Shown here: positions 37,748-50,566 of the stretch, piece after piece
How the letters are laid out: each line of letters opens with the position of its first letter
Position numbering within the stretch: the first letter of the stretch is position 1
Assembly: GCF_000189635.1 (NCBI RefSeq)
Contig: NW_002476212.1
Location: forward strand, 496,001-560,000
Length of the DNA: 64,000 nt
Source of the DNA: Tetrahymena thermophila SB210
Taxonomy: Eukaryota > Ciliophora > Oligohymenophorea > Hymenostomatida > Tetrahymenidae
Direction: 5' to 3'
The notes under the pieces: model-generated
What the model saw: only the letters and a program-made list of their open reading frames with translations
Databases searched by the model: none
Told to the model about the DNA's origin: nothing
Translations under genes and position numbers: made by a program

Positions 37748-39798
37748 TCATTTATCATCTCTATTTAATGAAGAAAGAATTCTCATATCGACTTCACTTA
37801 TGTTTTAGCTTTTAAAACACCTATTTAAGAATTTATTTACATATTTGTATTGAAGATCTTTAGATTGTGATAGTAGATACTAATTCTCAAAGTAATTTTC
37901 GCTTTCTTTAATAAAATAAAAATATTTAAATTAAATTAATTAATACTATTTAAAATTACTAATATAATTAGCTTATTTGTTGTTTTAGTCAATTCCTTGA
38001 TAAAATTTAGCCGAAAAACCTACTAAATTTAAAGCTGCTAATTACTCACTACTCAGCAAAACCATAATTGCTTTCTTTAAATAAATTACATCTGAAAAGA
38101 GCTAGAAAATATTAGAGTTTCTGTTAGCTTATTCTTAAATAACTTATTTAGTATTGGCATCTATTCCATTATCTTCAAATATTTTATTTCTGTCCCAAAA
38201 CTTAAAATAGAAACTAATTAGTTCATATATTTAATATTTAATAAAAATTCCAACAAAATGTTTATTTTTTTACCTAAAATTGAATAACTTTCTTCGAGAT
38301 TTTTTAAATAAATCAGAGTTTTTATACTAGTAAACTTATTCACAAAAATTGTCTATTTTACTTTTATAATTTTGAATTTCTTGCTTTTAAAAACTACTGT
38401 TTGCATTAAGTAATAGGTTATTATTACTTTTAATACTAGAATTCTTCTTGTTTCTTCTTAAAAAGATAAAGAATTTAAAGGTGGGTAATTTATTTATCTT
38501 TAGTTAATTAGTATTTGAAAATCTTTTTTAATAACAATTCTATAGACTCTAGCAAAAATCTTATTGATTATCTTTAATTTTCTAATTATTGCTAATACTT
38601 TAACCATGATAGATTTATTAAGTATCTAAACACTATTTCAATTTACTTTGAAATAATGGGACGGGTTTTAAACTTTTTTCATTTTCACCATAAAATTTTA
38701 CTTTTTTCTTATCCATAATTATCTAATTTATTAATTGGTCATCTCTTTTTAAAGTTAAATTATTGGCTTCACAAATTTTTTGAAAGTCATTCAAATAAAC
38801 ATTCTATAAAAGTAAAAAAAATAAATCTTCTTTCAAAAGCTTTGCTGAAAAATATTTTCCAATAATTCCTAAAAGCATTAGAATGGTTATAACACTATTA
38901 CTTTAAGCAAAAACTTATGTAATAGTTGGGTATTAAATTTAAATTTATTCTACTATTTCATCAAGCTGAAAAGTTGCTTACGCTATTAAGGTTAGGCCTG
39001 TTTTTTCAATAAAAGATTATCTATCAAATCTTTAAATATCTGGAAAGCTTGATTAGAATAATGCTCCTTATTTGACAGTAATTTCTTGCTTAACAATTCT
39101 AATAGTTGTGAATTAAAACTGATCTCCTTGTAAATTTAGATACTAGTTTCTAAATTAAATTTCAGTTTTTTACATAGTAATATTGTATTATGAGGTTGAT
39201 AATTTAAAATGAAGTGCAGACCCTCTATCATTAATTATTTAATCTATTTCACTAGGACTTGCACAATTATCTGGAATAGATGTTTTATAAATATCAGTAT
39301 CTTGGCACTATAAATTAAAAACATTATATTTGAGTAAATATTTTCATTTATGTTCAAAGTTAATGTATAATTAGAAACCTAAGAGAAATCTATACAATCA
39401 AATCCATTAAGTTATAAATCAGCACATTTTTTTGTATTCAATGGTATTACTTGTTAATCGGAAGTGTATAAATAAGGTAAGAATACTAAGTATGTCTTAT
39501 TTTATTGATGTGATAAATTATCTAGAGATAAAGTAGCGTTTGCCTGATAATTAAAGGCAATTAAATTATTTTAAAGATTTACATCTATGCTGTCTCCAAT
39601 AATATTACTTTAAGATCTATAGGTAGGATCAATTAAATTATTCATATACGAGTAAGCTAGAAAGGATGTATATGAAATAACTAAAACTATAACCACAAAA
39701 GATAAGAATCCTCGAAAATTAGTTGTTTTTTTAACTTTTTATGTACCTATATTGAACTTAAATTCAGATGAAAAAATATCAAAACTTTGAAAATTCAT
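37748..39798 (-). CDS. Two-pass membrane protein, divergent fifth family member
   Basis: Exons 39798-39379, 39307-38274, 38213-37960 and 37905-37748 join in frame to 621 aa. The N-terminus MNFQSFDIFSSEFKFNIG resembles the MNxFDIFGSQ start of the tandem paralogs. A hydrophobic span follows at about residues 31-52, then an N-glycosylation-rich ectodomain with Cys (KKCADLQ, FDCIDF, DNCASP), and a second span (VITILMLLGIIG). The cytoplasmic tail contains IFQLFSDVIYLKKAI and SSEQLAALN, which align with LDIEYIIKKFVEIDKLK and DDQLTLFN of the tandem family. Different intron positions and low identity show an old split. No known function. Divergent from DPP3, with 383 bp between starts. Confidence 0.75.
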
Positions 39799-40181
39799 TC
39801 TATTATTATTTTCATTAAATTTAAAAAAATTACTATTAATTCCATTTTTGTACTATAAATATTGGCTCTTTTTTTCTTTCTTATTGATTAACAAAAATAA
39901 CTGTTAATCCATAAGCTGAATTCAATTATTTATATTTGGTATTTTAATGCCTTATAATATAAATTCTTATATATTGTGGTATTATGTTTTTTAGGAAATT
40001 TTATTTATAGAGCAAACCTTTGTTATTGTTTATTTCCTTTTTCACTTTCTGATCTTTCTTTCTTCTATTTAATTGATTTTTGTCAGATAAAGATATTTTT
40101 TATTAATTAATTCTAATAAATAAAACAAATAAAGAAATATCTATTTCAATTAAATTGTATTAAAAAACAAACTAAAATCAG
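39799..40181. promoter_or_regulatory. Divergent promoter region
   Basis: 383 bp between the start codons of the minus-strand membrane protein and plus-strand DPP3; it must contain both 5' regions. No element identified. Confidence 0.4.
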
Positions 40182-42665
40182 ATGGAAACTGAAGCTGCCC
40201 CTATTATTCCTACAACTACCTCTATATCCCCTGTTGACTGCACTAAGGCATTCAATGAGCTTAACTTGAAAGAAAAATTGTATGCATACTACTTTTCTTA
40301 GGCTTCTTGGGTAGGATCTAAAATTTGCTACTTTTAAAGATCATATGAATCACCTGCCTTATTTTACCTTTTCCAAAAAATATTTTTGAATGAAACTCCT
40401 GAAGAGGTCAAACAAAAGCTCTTACATAATGGTTTTGATGAAGTTTAAGTTTAGCAAATATTTGTTTACATAGGTACTTTCTTTGAAAACTGCGGAAATT
40501 TCAAGAGCTTTGGTGATTGTAAGTTCATCCCAGAAATATCTAAAGAAAAATTCTTAGAATTTATAAAACTCACTAAAGCCTACACTATCTACTAGCCTTA
40601 ATTCGACTTTGTATGGGAAAATACAAACTATGAGTTGTACGCTTATCACAATCCCTACTAGATTATTGAGTTTATTAATAACTAAGGTAATATATTTACT
40701 AAATGATCCAAAATATTAAATATATCAAAAACATAATTAAAATAAACAAAAAGGACATACATCATATTATAGCTCTAATATATCATAATAAAATGCAGAA
40801 TAGATTAGCAAGTTTATGGAATAAAAGGATATCAATTTGTCTCCTTTAAATACAAGATTACTTAAGCATAGTGAAACTGAATATGAAATATTAGTCGCCT
40901 CAATAACTAAGGATCTATAACCAGAAAAAGACTATGAGTTTGAAGGACTAAAGATTAAAATTACTTATGGTGACTTTAAGCCTTTCTTAGCTTCTTTAAA
41001 TGGATATCTTGAAAAATGTATAAAGCATGCAGAAAACGATCATCAAGTAGAAATGATCAAGTCTTACTTGAAGCATTTCGAAAATGGTTCTATTGATGAA
41101 CACAAAAATTCCTAAAGACATTGGATTAAAGATAAGGGTCCAATAATTGAAACAAATATAGGTATTTATTTATTTAAATATCAAATAATATTTGAATTAT
41201 AAATAATAATAGATAGAAATTTTATCATATTTAAAATTTTATAATTTAGGATTTATAGAAAGTTACTTAGATCCTTTAAAAGTTAGAGCAGAGTTTGAAG
41301 GCTTTGTTTCAGTTGTTAATAAAGAAGAATCTAAAAAATTAGAGGAATTAGTATCAAAAGCAGAAGGAATCATTTCTCATTTACCTTGGCCTAAGGAATT
41401 CGAAGTTGAAAAGTTTACAAAGCCAGATTTTACTTCTTTAGAAGTATTGACTTTTGCAAGCTCAGGTATACCTATTGGTATTAATATTCCTAATTATGAT
41501 GACATTAGACAAACAGAAGGATTTAAGAATGTTAATTTAGGAAATGTCTACTCAACTCCTAAAAAAGAAAATGTTTTGTTTGCTAACGAAGCTACTGCTG
41601 AATTATATTGCAAATATTTCAAAGATTCTTTGTTTGTTATTGTTGCACTTCATGAATTATTAGGTAACTTTATTGGAGCAATCAACTTATTTAACTAAAA
41701 ATAATATAAAAAATATCTGAAGGGCATGGAACAGGTAAGTTGTTCCAAAAGAAAGAAGATGACACACTTAATTTTGATTAAGAGCACTTACTTCATCCTA
41801 TTCTTAATACTAAAATTGATACTTATTACGATAAGAACGAAACTTGGCATTCAAAGTTTGGAGATATTTCTTCTAGCTATGAAGAATGTAGAGCTGATTC
41901 AGTTGCTATTTATTTAAGTTGCTTCTAAGAAAGTTTAGATATCTTAATTCCTGAATATTCTAAAGAAGAGTAAAGTGATTTAGTATATATAGCTTGGTAT
42001 GAAATTGTAGTAAGTTCTATTAAAGGTTTAGAATATTACAATCCAGAACTAAAAAAATGGGGTCAAGCACATACAGCTGCAGCTTATGCAATTACAAAAG
42101 TAATTAGTTAATTAGTTTGTTTATTATTTTTTATAAAAATTAAAAATATTTATATCTATTTCAAAAAGGTATTAATTGAAGCAGGATAAGGCTTAGTCAC
42201 TATTGAGAAAACAGAAAAAGAAGGAAAGCCTTATGTCTATATTCATCTTGATAAAAGCAAAATTTGGACTGTTGGAAAAGAAGCAATGAGAAAGTTCTTG
42301 ATTGTAATATTTATATAAAAATAATAAATTATTAATCTAATATTATTATTTAGGGATTACAAGTTTACAAAAGTACTGGTGATTCCGTTAGAGGAATTGA
42401 GTTCTTTAATAAATATTTAGCTGTTGACGATGAAATGTTAGAATACAGAAAAATAGCTTTAGATAACAAGAAACCTCGTAAACTTAGTTTGTAAAGTCAT
42501 GTAAAATTAGTTGGTAATGAAGAAAATGTTGAGTTAGTAAATTTCGAAAGTACATTTGAAGGATTAATCAAATCTTTTACCCACCACTATGAAGGATAAG
42601 TAGATGATGTTTACACTGAATGGCTTAAATATCATAATGAATTCCGTATCAAACACAATAAATGA
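40182..42665 (+). CDS. DPP3: Dipeptidyl peptidase III (M49 metallopeptidase)
   Basis: Six predicted exons (40182-40686, 40754-41161, 41250-41663, 41723-42099, 42169-42303, 42354-42665) join in frame to 716 aa, close to the roughly 730 aa of animal DPP3. The zinc-binding signature HELLGHG is made across the third intron (HELLG ending at 41663, HGTGKLF from 41723). The third ligand motif EECRAD follows at about 41885. YESPALFYL, GHTSYYS and SKIWTVGKEAMRKFL are further family landmarks. It removes N-terminal dipeptides from short peptides in the cytosol. There is no signal peptide. All catalytic residues are present, so it should be active. Confidence 0.95.
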
Positions 42666-44031
42666 AAAGAAATTAAAACAATATTTATATGTTGTTGTAC
42701 ATTAAATCAATATTTCCAGAAATTTTGAAAATGTTTATTTCAAAAATTTTCTCAAAAAATCAAAATCTAAAGCAAATTAAAGTATAATTTGTAAATATAT
42801 CAAAAATATAATTTTTTAAAACAATAATTTATTATTTATTCAAAGATATTAATTTCTTAAGCTCCATAAATTGAAAAAATGTTTAAAAATAAATCAACAA
42901 TTTTTATCTTAATTTTAATATACAACTATTTAAAATAAATAAAAACACTTTTAGTTCAGTTAATATCTTTAAAATTGTTAAATGCATAAATTTACATTGT
43001 AAGTTCATCAAAGAATTTAATTGAAAAATTAAAAATTTCATTATAATTTTTACTAAAAATTATGTTTTTTTTTTGCATATATGACCAATTTACAAATATC
43101 TATTATCTATTGAGGTCAAACTTCTCATATATTAATCTCCAAAATTAAACTCTTAATTTTAAATAAAGTTCATTTTAATTTGGTGCAAAGCCTTTTTTAG
43201 TTTACTTTGCATTAGCAAAGCTCATTAATCTCATAAATTTAGTAAACTAAATTTTACTCTATTATTTTCATTGTTTTAGATAAAGCAATTTAAGAGTTAT
43301 TTTAGTTTAAAAATAGTTCAAACTTATTTAAAGAGCTGCTTCTGGTATTGAAATATCATGAACTGGATTTTCAGATATTTCAATACCAGGATTTATATAA
43401 ATCAAACTATTATTGAAAAATAATTAATAATTTAAAATGATTTAGCTTAGATATCAGACTTAAAAGAATATTGATTTAATTAATTTTTATTATACTGTAA
43501 ATGCTCATTAATTAAGGCATTCCCTAAGTATCATTTTTGCCCAAAAAAAAGTGCTTAAAGATCAAACATATTATAACAAAATTTTTTCAATATAAAATTT
43601 AAAATAACTAAAAATTATGGTGTTAATTAAGGAGGATTTAAGATAATACAATTGATCAAGGTATTTATATATATAAAGATTTACATTTATTAATGCATAG
43701 TTGCTTTTTATAAAATATTAATACTAAATTTAATAAATTAGAAAAATAAAAAGATCATTTATATAAAGTTAATCTCTTCAAATATTATTTTGGAAGAAGA
43801 TAGATAGCTAATATTGCTAAAAATTTAAGGAAAAAATATGTTTTAATTTAATTTAAATTTCCTTTCTAAAAAATTGATTCAATTAAATTGAATTATAATC
43901 GAGAGATATTTAAAATTTAGTTATTACTATAAATTTAAGTTTAATATAAATAAGTCTCTCAAATCAAAAATAGTAATTTTGAAAAACCTTCTATTTATTT
44001 ATTGTTTTAATTAGGATCTATTTAATAATAT
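42666..44031. other. Intergenic with a strong hairpin
   Basis: AT-rich region between convergent genes. It holds the perfect inverted repeat listed separately and otherwise nothing recognised. Confidence 0.5.
43342..43389. repeat. Perfect 16-bp inverted repeat, 16-nt loop
   Basis: CTGGTATTGAAATATC at 43342-43357 is the exact reverse complement of GATATTTCAATACCAG at 43374-43389. The stem is far longer than expected by chance at this spacing. It lies between the 3' ends of DPP3 and the Q/N-rich gene. It could be a structured RNA, a bidirectional 3'-end or regulatory hairpin, or the remnant of a small inverted-repeat element. Confidence 0.85.
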
Positions 44032-46215
44032 TCAAATTTCTATTTTTTTAAGCCATTCTTTACATTTTTGTTAAAATTCAACAAATTGGAAATGTAATTC
44101 TTCTACATCCTAATTATTTATTTCTTGAGGAATTTGTGGTATTTATTAGCTCATATAGGGAACAACGGTTGATTAATCTCCTTTAATTTAGTTTTATTTA
44201 TTAAATCCGCTGTTTCCTTATTTACTGTTTAGTGTAGGATCAATTAAGCCATTCATATTTTTATCGTTTTTATTGACTTTTAAGTTGCAAGGATCTGTTT
44301 TACCAAGCATTTAAATGTTTTAGTCAAATTTTTAAAATAAATTTTAAGGCATAGGACTCTTATTTCTGGGAGCAGCAGTAGCACCCATCATATTTGCAGA
44401 AGATGGGTCACAAACTTATATACAATTTAATTATTTTTTTATCGTTTGTTGATATTCAGGGATTTGATTTTCATCAGAAATTTTAGTGATATTGTTAGTA
44501 TTTAAGTTAGAAACTGTAGTTGAGTTCTTAGATTGCTTACTTTCGGAGTGCATTAAGTTATTTTCAGCAATCTATTTTACTTAATTAGCTGCATGTGATG
44601 AATGAGCAACACTTCTTCTTTAATTACGAGAATATTTTGTAGTTTATGTATTCTTTAAATAATTTTGTAATGCATATATCCTTGTTTATCTCTCATCCTA
44701 AGAATTGGAATTTTATTCAAAACTCTTACTATTATTGTTATTATTTCTATTAATCATTAATTCTTTATTTGTTGTTTATGTATTTATTCTGTCATCACTC
44801 TATATTTTATTTCAAATAATATATTTTCTTTAAATGGTTAATACGGAACATTTGATAAAATCAATTGAAAACAAGCTTAAAATAAAAGAAATTTGCTAGC
44901 TAATTAAAAATTGTTTTAATTAGATCGATGTAAAAATAAATAAATAAATAATTTAATATTAATTCCAAATTGTTAAAACAAATAATCATAAAGAATTCTA
45001 ATAAATTACAATATTTGTATCTATTCTGCATACCTATTCTGTTGGTAAGCAAGATGAGTCCATATTTTCAAGATTAAAATCGTATAATTAGTTATCATTA
45101 ACAATGTCCTTAGAGTGTTTGTTTGATAATTTAAAAGAATGATTCATATCGTTACAATTCCCAATTTAAACAGAAATATTGTTTATGCTATTTTTAATTA
45201 TCACTGGATTTTAGGGGTTATTTTGATTTATGTGATTCCCATATGAGCTCGGAGTAATCACACTTATTGGTGTATTTGATTAAAAAACTGAATTTTTGAA
45301 GTATGCATCTCCTATATTATTAGGACTAATTTAAGGTGGTGCATTATGTTTACTATACATTTAGGAATAGTTGGGTATCCTCTGTTAATTTTGATTTGTG
45401 CTATCTTTTCTTTGTTATGATTTTCTACTTACAGGTGTTTAATCCATAAAATTAAAATTTGTATTTATATTGCTAGAATTATTTATATATTCAAAATCTT
45501 CTACTACTGGTTCATCATGCCTTGTGGCTTATCTAGAACCAATGCTCTGTCTTAGCATCCTTATTTTCCTCTTTTAGCTTTAATTATTTTAAGGCTGTTG
45601 CATATGAATCTGTTATAATTCTTAAGATCTTCCTAAATTTAACGGCATTTATGGAGACATCTTAAATTAATCTAAAATACTGAATTAGCTCCCATCTAAA
45701 TATTAAATGCATTAAAACAATCAATATATCTATAAATTATATTACCATAGTTATTTTGATTATTTATTGATGGTCTACAGCTAGATTATGCTCTTTTTTA
45801 TCCAATTTTGCAGTCTTAAGGTCCATTCACTTTTGGAGAAATAAACTAATTGTTGATTATAATATATTTACAATTTAAGAAAGTGTAGTTAACATTAAAA
45901 TACAATACTCTATTAAGTGGTGATATATTATTGCTTCTGTTGTTTGCTCTATTTTTAGTTGACTACTTTTACACAATGATTATAATTACCAATATATTTA
46001 TAATATTCAAACTTTACATTATAAGGATTATTAAAAAATTATGTGCTAAGATTAACACCAGAAGAAGGGCTTAAATCTTTATAAGAAGCCTTTTTTTATT
46101 GAGAGTAATTAAATGGCACTTTAGCTTGATTATCTTAAGTTGGTTGTTTTATATTAGCAGCTTTATTGTATTATTAAATAAGAACTTAATTTATTTTTGT
46201 CACACAAATCATCAT
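44032..46215 (-). CDS. Gln/Asn/Ser-rich hypothetical protein
   Basis: Five predicted exons (46215-46018, 45965-45909, 45845-45746, 45695-45034, 44799-44032) join in frame to 594 aa, ending at TGA 44032-44034. Almost the whole chain is low complexity, rich in Gln, Asn and Ser with scattered Pro and a few basic patches (SQKRKIRMLRQSIGSRQ). SP/TP sites are frequent (ISPNN, NKSPMP, TPVSRKS), suggesting phosphorylation. Only the last 30 residues (VEELHFQFVEFQQKCKEWL) look like an ordered amphipathic helix. No membrane span or signal peptide. Not recognised; a disordered regulatory or scaffold protein is a guess. The start could also be the second ATG, 3 nt downstream. Confidence 0.6.
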
Positions 46216-47768
46216 TAATAGAGGAAATTCAATTCATTTTTAATAAAAGAGTAAATCAATGAATCAATACCTTATTTGGCATTTTTGTAAAAAGACTCCC
46301 TCAACTAACTATTTTTTGTACTCATATAATTGTAAATAGGAATAAATTATGCTTTAGTTTTCCAGATTATCTGAATTAGCTGCTTTTAACGTATATATTC
46401 TAAGAATACTTAATATTTTGCTTTAGTGGTGCTATATAAATACTTAATTATATAAATAATGTTCTAACAACCAACCTTTCTAATATTATTAATTAATTTA
46501 TTCTTTCTTTTACTTTGTTTGCTTGTTTGTTTCTTTATTATAGATAGAAAATTAAAAATAATACCAATATCTATCTAAATAGATATAACTATCAATTTAT
46601 TGTTATAATACTTTTTTTTGCATCTACATTTACTTAAACTATCTTTTGAGTATGTAAATACTTGAGTTCATAATGAGAGAGTATTTATTTCATTAAATAT
46701 AAAGAAAATTTTATACAATAAATACTTTTTCATCTATTCATGAATATTATATGAAATATTATTTAAGCCATCCAAAAATTTTTATTATTATCAATCTTTA
46801 AAAAAATCTATCCAAATTAATATATTTACTTATTTATTTATTTGTTGGTTGATCTTACTTAAAATTGCTGTTACTCCTTATTATGAAAATTATAGATTTT
46901 ATTATGAATTTTTTTAACTATTAAAATATTATTTTTATTTATTATTTTCAATATTTTTATAAAAATACAATTTATTTTTATTATTTAATCTAAGAAATTA
47001 TTTGTTTAATAATTTTAACTTTTTAAAATGTAGTTCTGAGTAACTATATTATTTAAATATTCTTAAATCAAAAGTAATATCTTGTATCATATTATAAAAG
47101 AGAATTATCTCACTATTATAAATCAAAAACTTAAATTTTATATTTTTTGCACTTTTTACTTCATAATTTCTCTATCTTCCAATTGTTTACTCCTAAAGTA
47201 AGGCTAAATTTAATTTAAATGCTATTAATTTTTCTTAAAATTCTTATTATACCTTCAATAATTAATAATATAACATGCATAATTAAATATAGTTTTCAAA
47301 ATGCTTTGCTAATATTCTATCTAATCCTAACAAATAACTTTCTTTATTTAGTTTTAGATAATTAATAAATTATAGGATTTAAAATAGAAATTCATTTTAA
47401 TTTTTATATTTTATGTTAAAAAAATAATTTCTATACTTTTAATTGTAAAAAATAATATATTTATAATATGTAGAGGATATTTATAAAAGATAGAAACCAT
47501 ATTTTAAGTTGATGAGAAATATATAAACCTAACATCAAATTAATATAAAATAAATTTTATGAAATTCTTGAATGATTATTCATTTTAAAAAATAATCTAA
47601 ACTGCTATTTTTAAAATTTATTATTAAGATAATTTTATTATGTAATTAAAATCGAAATGATGAATAAAAGAAGCCATAAAGATAAACACATACTATTTTA
47701 AAATATCTAAAATATATTAGAAATTTTAACAATTTTACATCTAAATTAATAAATATTAATCTATTGAC
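46216..47768. other. Intergenic, nothing recognised
   Basis: About 1.5 kb of AT-rich DNA holding the 5' flank of the Q/N-rich gene and the 3' flank of the acetyltransferase gene. No other feature. Confidence 0.5.
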
Positions 47769-48371
47769 TCACAATTATGTTAGCTATTTAGCATTTAAAT
47801 ATTTATCTTTAGTTAATTGAAATACTCTAAAATCATACCATTCATTTTCAATTTAAATTGCATTCTTTTACTACTCCACTTCTTCAAATCCTAGTCTAAT
47901 AGCAATATTTGCACTTTTTGTGTTAGAAATAATACATTTGATAAACACAGTTTCTAGTTTTAAATCTTCAAATCCATAATCAATCAAACTCTAAGCGCAA
48001 TCAGTCATAATTCCTTTACCACATTGATCTTAATCCAACCAGTAGCCAATATCTGCTTCTTTATTCTCGAGCCTTAATATGTAACCAATTGAACCTATAA
48101 TTTCATTTTTATCCCAAATAAGGTATGTTATTTAATCATAATTTTCATGTGCTTTCTGCATAAGATTTAAAAATGTTGTGGCATCATCTATTGATTTATA
48201 ATTCTTAGCCCAGGGTAATGTTTTGCTCAAATATTACTAATTCTTCATTACTATTGAAAATAGTTTCTCATTGTCTTGTATGTGAGTTAATCTCATTTCA
48301 ATATTTTATTTTTATATTTTTATTACATTTTTTAAAGGTCTTTATTTAACTTAAGTAATATAATCTTCCAT
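47769..48371 (-). CDS. GNAT N-acetyltransferase, RimJ/RimL type
   Basis: A single exon, 200 aa, ATG 48371 to TGA 47769-47771. It has the GNAT layout of the RimL subgroup: LPWAKNYKSIDDATTFL near the N-terminus; IIGSIGYI for strand 4; then DIGYWLDQDQCGKGIMTDC, covering the YWL and the acetyl-CoA pyrophosphate loop (usually Q/RxxGxG/A, here QCGKGI) at about residues 112-130; and ISNTKSANIAIRLGFEEV, the classic N..S..vaeklGF motif. It transfers acetyl from acetyl-CoA to an amine, in this subgroup often the N-terminus of a protein. Such genes are common in bacteria and protists. It has the same base composition and codon usage as its neighbours, so there is no sign of recent transfer. Confidence 0.85.
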
Positions 48372-48468
48372 TTTATCTGAAAATAATTATTTAGAATATT
48401 TTTTGATTAATTAATTTCAATTAATTTATTCAAGTTTGTTTATTTATCTTATTTAAATAAATATTTTT

Positions 48469-49110
48469 ACCTAATTTTATTTTAAGATAAATAATTGATC
48501 AAAATATTTCTAATAATCTGCAATTCATAAATTATTTACAAAATGTAAAGTAATTTGAGTAGCATCTAGATAAAATATATGGTTTTTGCTATTTTAATTT
48601 AAAATATATCAAACATTTTTTAGATTTAAATTTACTAGTATTTTACCTTACAATAATTTGCATGGAATAGTAGGAATTTTAAATCAAGTAAGAAGTATAT
48701 TTTGCTTAGCATTAACTTAATATATTATCATAAAATTAGCTTGTTAAATTACATACATATGTAGATTAGAAAAAAGTTTTTGTTTAATTTAAGCTATATA
48801 ATCCAAAATAAATTATATTGAGAATAATTATTTAGATTTTTTTAAAAATTAATTCAATCTATTTAAATTTATATTAAAATTTTGAATTTTTCTATTTTAT
48901 TTTAAGATAAATAATATGTCAAAAAATGTTTAGTATCGTATATTTCCTTAATTTATATTAAAATTTTCAATTTACCTAATTTTATTTTAAGATAATATGT
49001 CAAAAAATGTTTAGTATTGTCTATTTCCTTAATTATTTGTATAATATAAGGGAGTATTGTAAAGTATCTAGATTAAATAAATCTAAGGCTTTTGCTATTC
49101 TAATTAAAAA
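48469..49110. repeat. Duplicated noncoding segments and an 81-84 bp tandem pair
   Basis: An imperfect direct repeat of about 137 bp occurs at 48469-48606 and 48974-49110; both contain TTTTATTTTAAGATAA, a TCTAGATxAAAT stretch and TTTTGCTATTxTAATT in the same order. Nested in it, an 84/81 bp tandem pair lies at 48866-48949 and 48950-49030, sharing ATGTCAAAAAATGTTTAGTAT and TATTTCCTT. No coding capacity. Probably local segmental duplication. Confidence 0.8.
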
Positions 49111-49448
49111 AGATCAACCAATATCTATCTTTCTATCGAAGTTTATAAAATGCTTTACATTAATCTAATATATTTTTATTTATGAAATTAAATTTTGTAA
49201 ATTAATGTATGAATTTTTAATAAAACTTTAATTCCTCGCAAAAAATCTTAAAAAAATATTTTTTAATAGTAATCTAACATTCAATCATAAATAATTTTTT
49301 TAGGTAATTATTAAAATTTTCGATTCCAAAATCATAGAAATAATATCTCATAAATTTAAAAAATTGATATCAGTTTGATTATAATAATATTAAATAAAAA
49401 ATTAAGATCTAAAATAACAAAGTACAGAATTTGAAGAAAAAAAATATA

Positions 49449-49579
49449 TTTACTGTAGAAATTATCAAATTGGGCACTCTCCGTATCCAAAATTTTGCCC
49501 AATATAGATAGGTGTCCACTAAAATTAGTTTTAACTTTGGGGGAGGAGTGTGTGAATATATAAATACATTTACAGTATA
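49449..49579. mobile_element. Possible short TA-flanked inverted-repeat element
   Basis: Starts TACTGTAGAAATT (49451) and ends ATTTACAGTATA (49568-49579), so the ends TACTGTA/TACAGTA are inverted and begin or end with TA. Inside is a hairpin ATTGGGCA/TGCCCAAT. The G+C-richer core GGGAGGAGTGTGTGAATATA at 49541-49560 is almost the same as 23568-23587 in the SNF2 intron. TA-bounded inverted ends suit Tc1/mariner-type MITEs. No coding capacity. Confidence 0.4.
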
Positions 49580-50566
49580 TAATGTAAAATTTATATTTAA
49601 TGTTTCTAACAATTTATTTAAAAATTAAATTAATTTTATGTTTATAATAACTCGAGTTACCAAAATTTTTTACTTTATTATTACAAATTTTTTTTATTTA
49701 TTAATAACCTAACTCAAATGCAATTTTACTCAATATAATTCTCAATTATTCGAATTATTTTTAGTCAAGTGAGACATCTACTACTTACTATTTTATGTGG
49801 AAATAAATTTTATTTGATAAACAGCCTATAGATTTGCAAACAAGAAAATATTGATTTATATAATTTGTTAATTTTGTATTTTAAAATAAATCTTTAAAAT
49901 TTTAAATATTGGTTATTTTATAGAAAAGAAGTTTAAATTAAAATAAATTTATAAGATAATTGAACTGAAATAAATTATTATTGAGCAAATATTAAATAAC
50001 TGGTTATCTCTTAACCTGAGTTTAACTTTTATAAAAATAATTTTATACTTATATTGACTAAAAAAATTTATCTTTTACTAAATAGCTTAAACCATGATCA
50101 TCCATATATTTAGAAAAGATGTATTTATATTTATTAGTTTAATAATAAATACTCTTTTACTCTAATAACATTAATTTTCTTTATTAAAATAATATCTTTA
50201 AAAATAAATCGATTATTTTTTTTATAAGGTCTTTAAAATAGATAAAAAAATTAATTAGATACCTGAGCTGAAATAATTTAGTCTTTTGCAAAAATTAAAT
50301 CTCTTATCATCTCTTAATCTCAAATTCATTATTAAAAATCTTATCATAATTAGATTGGATAAAAAAATTTTTGTTGTTTTCAAAATAATTTAAACCCTTA
50401 TCAGCTATTTACTTATATTTATATTAGGTAAATTTATTCAAAAAAGTGTAAATTAATATTTAAATAATTTTCTTTAATAAAAATTAAATCTTTCCTTTTA
50501 AAGTGTGAGCGTTAAATTGAAAAAAGCATTTATTTTTTAAGAAAGAAAATTAATTAAAATAAAAAA

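Larger units (their letters stand above)
48372..50566. other. Intergenic with duplicated segments and a MITE-like element
   Basis: About 2.2 kb without a gene; it holds the two repeats and the short element listed separately. Confidence 0.5.

Noticed and set aside
41447..41917. Two short plus-strand proteins seen with the standard code
   Set aside because: Both are pieces of DPP3: the first is its exon 3 read into the intron, the second starts in the intron or reads another frame.
46471..46486. CCAACCT-containing string resembling the Tetrahymena chromosome breakage sequence
   Set aside because: Several mismatches to the 15-bp consensus; known functional sites tolerate very few.
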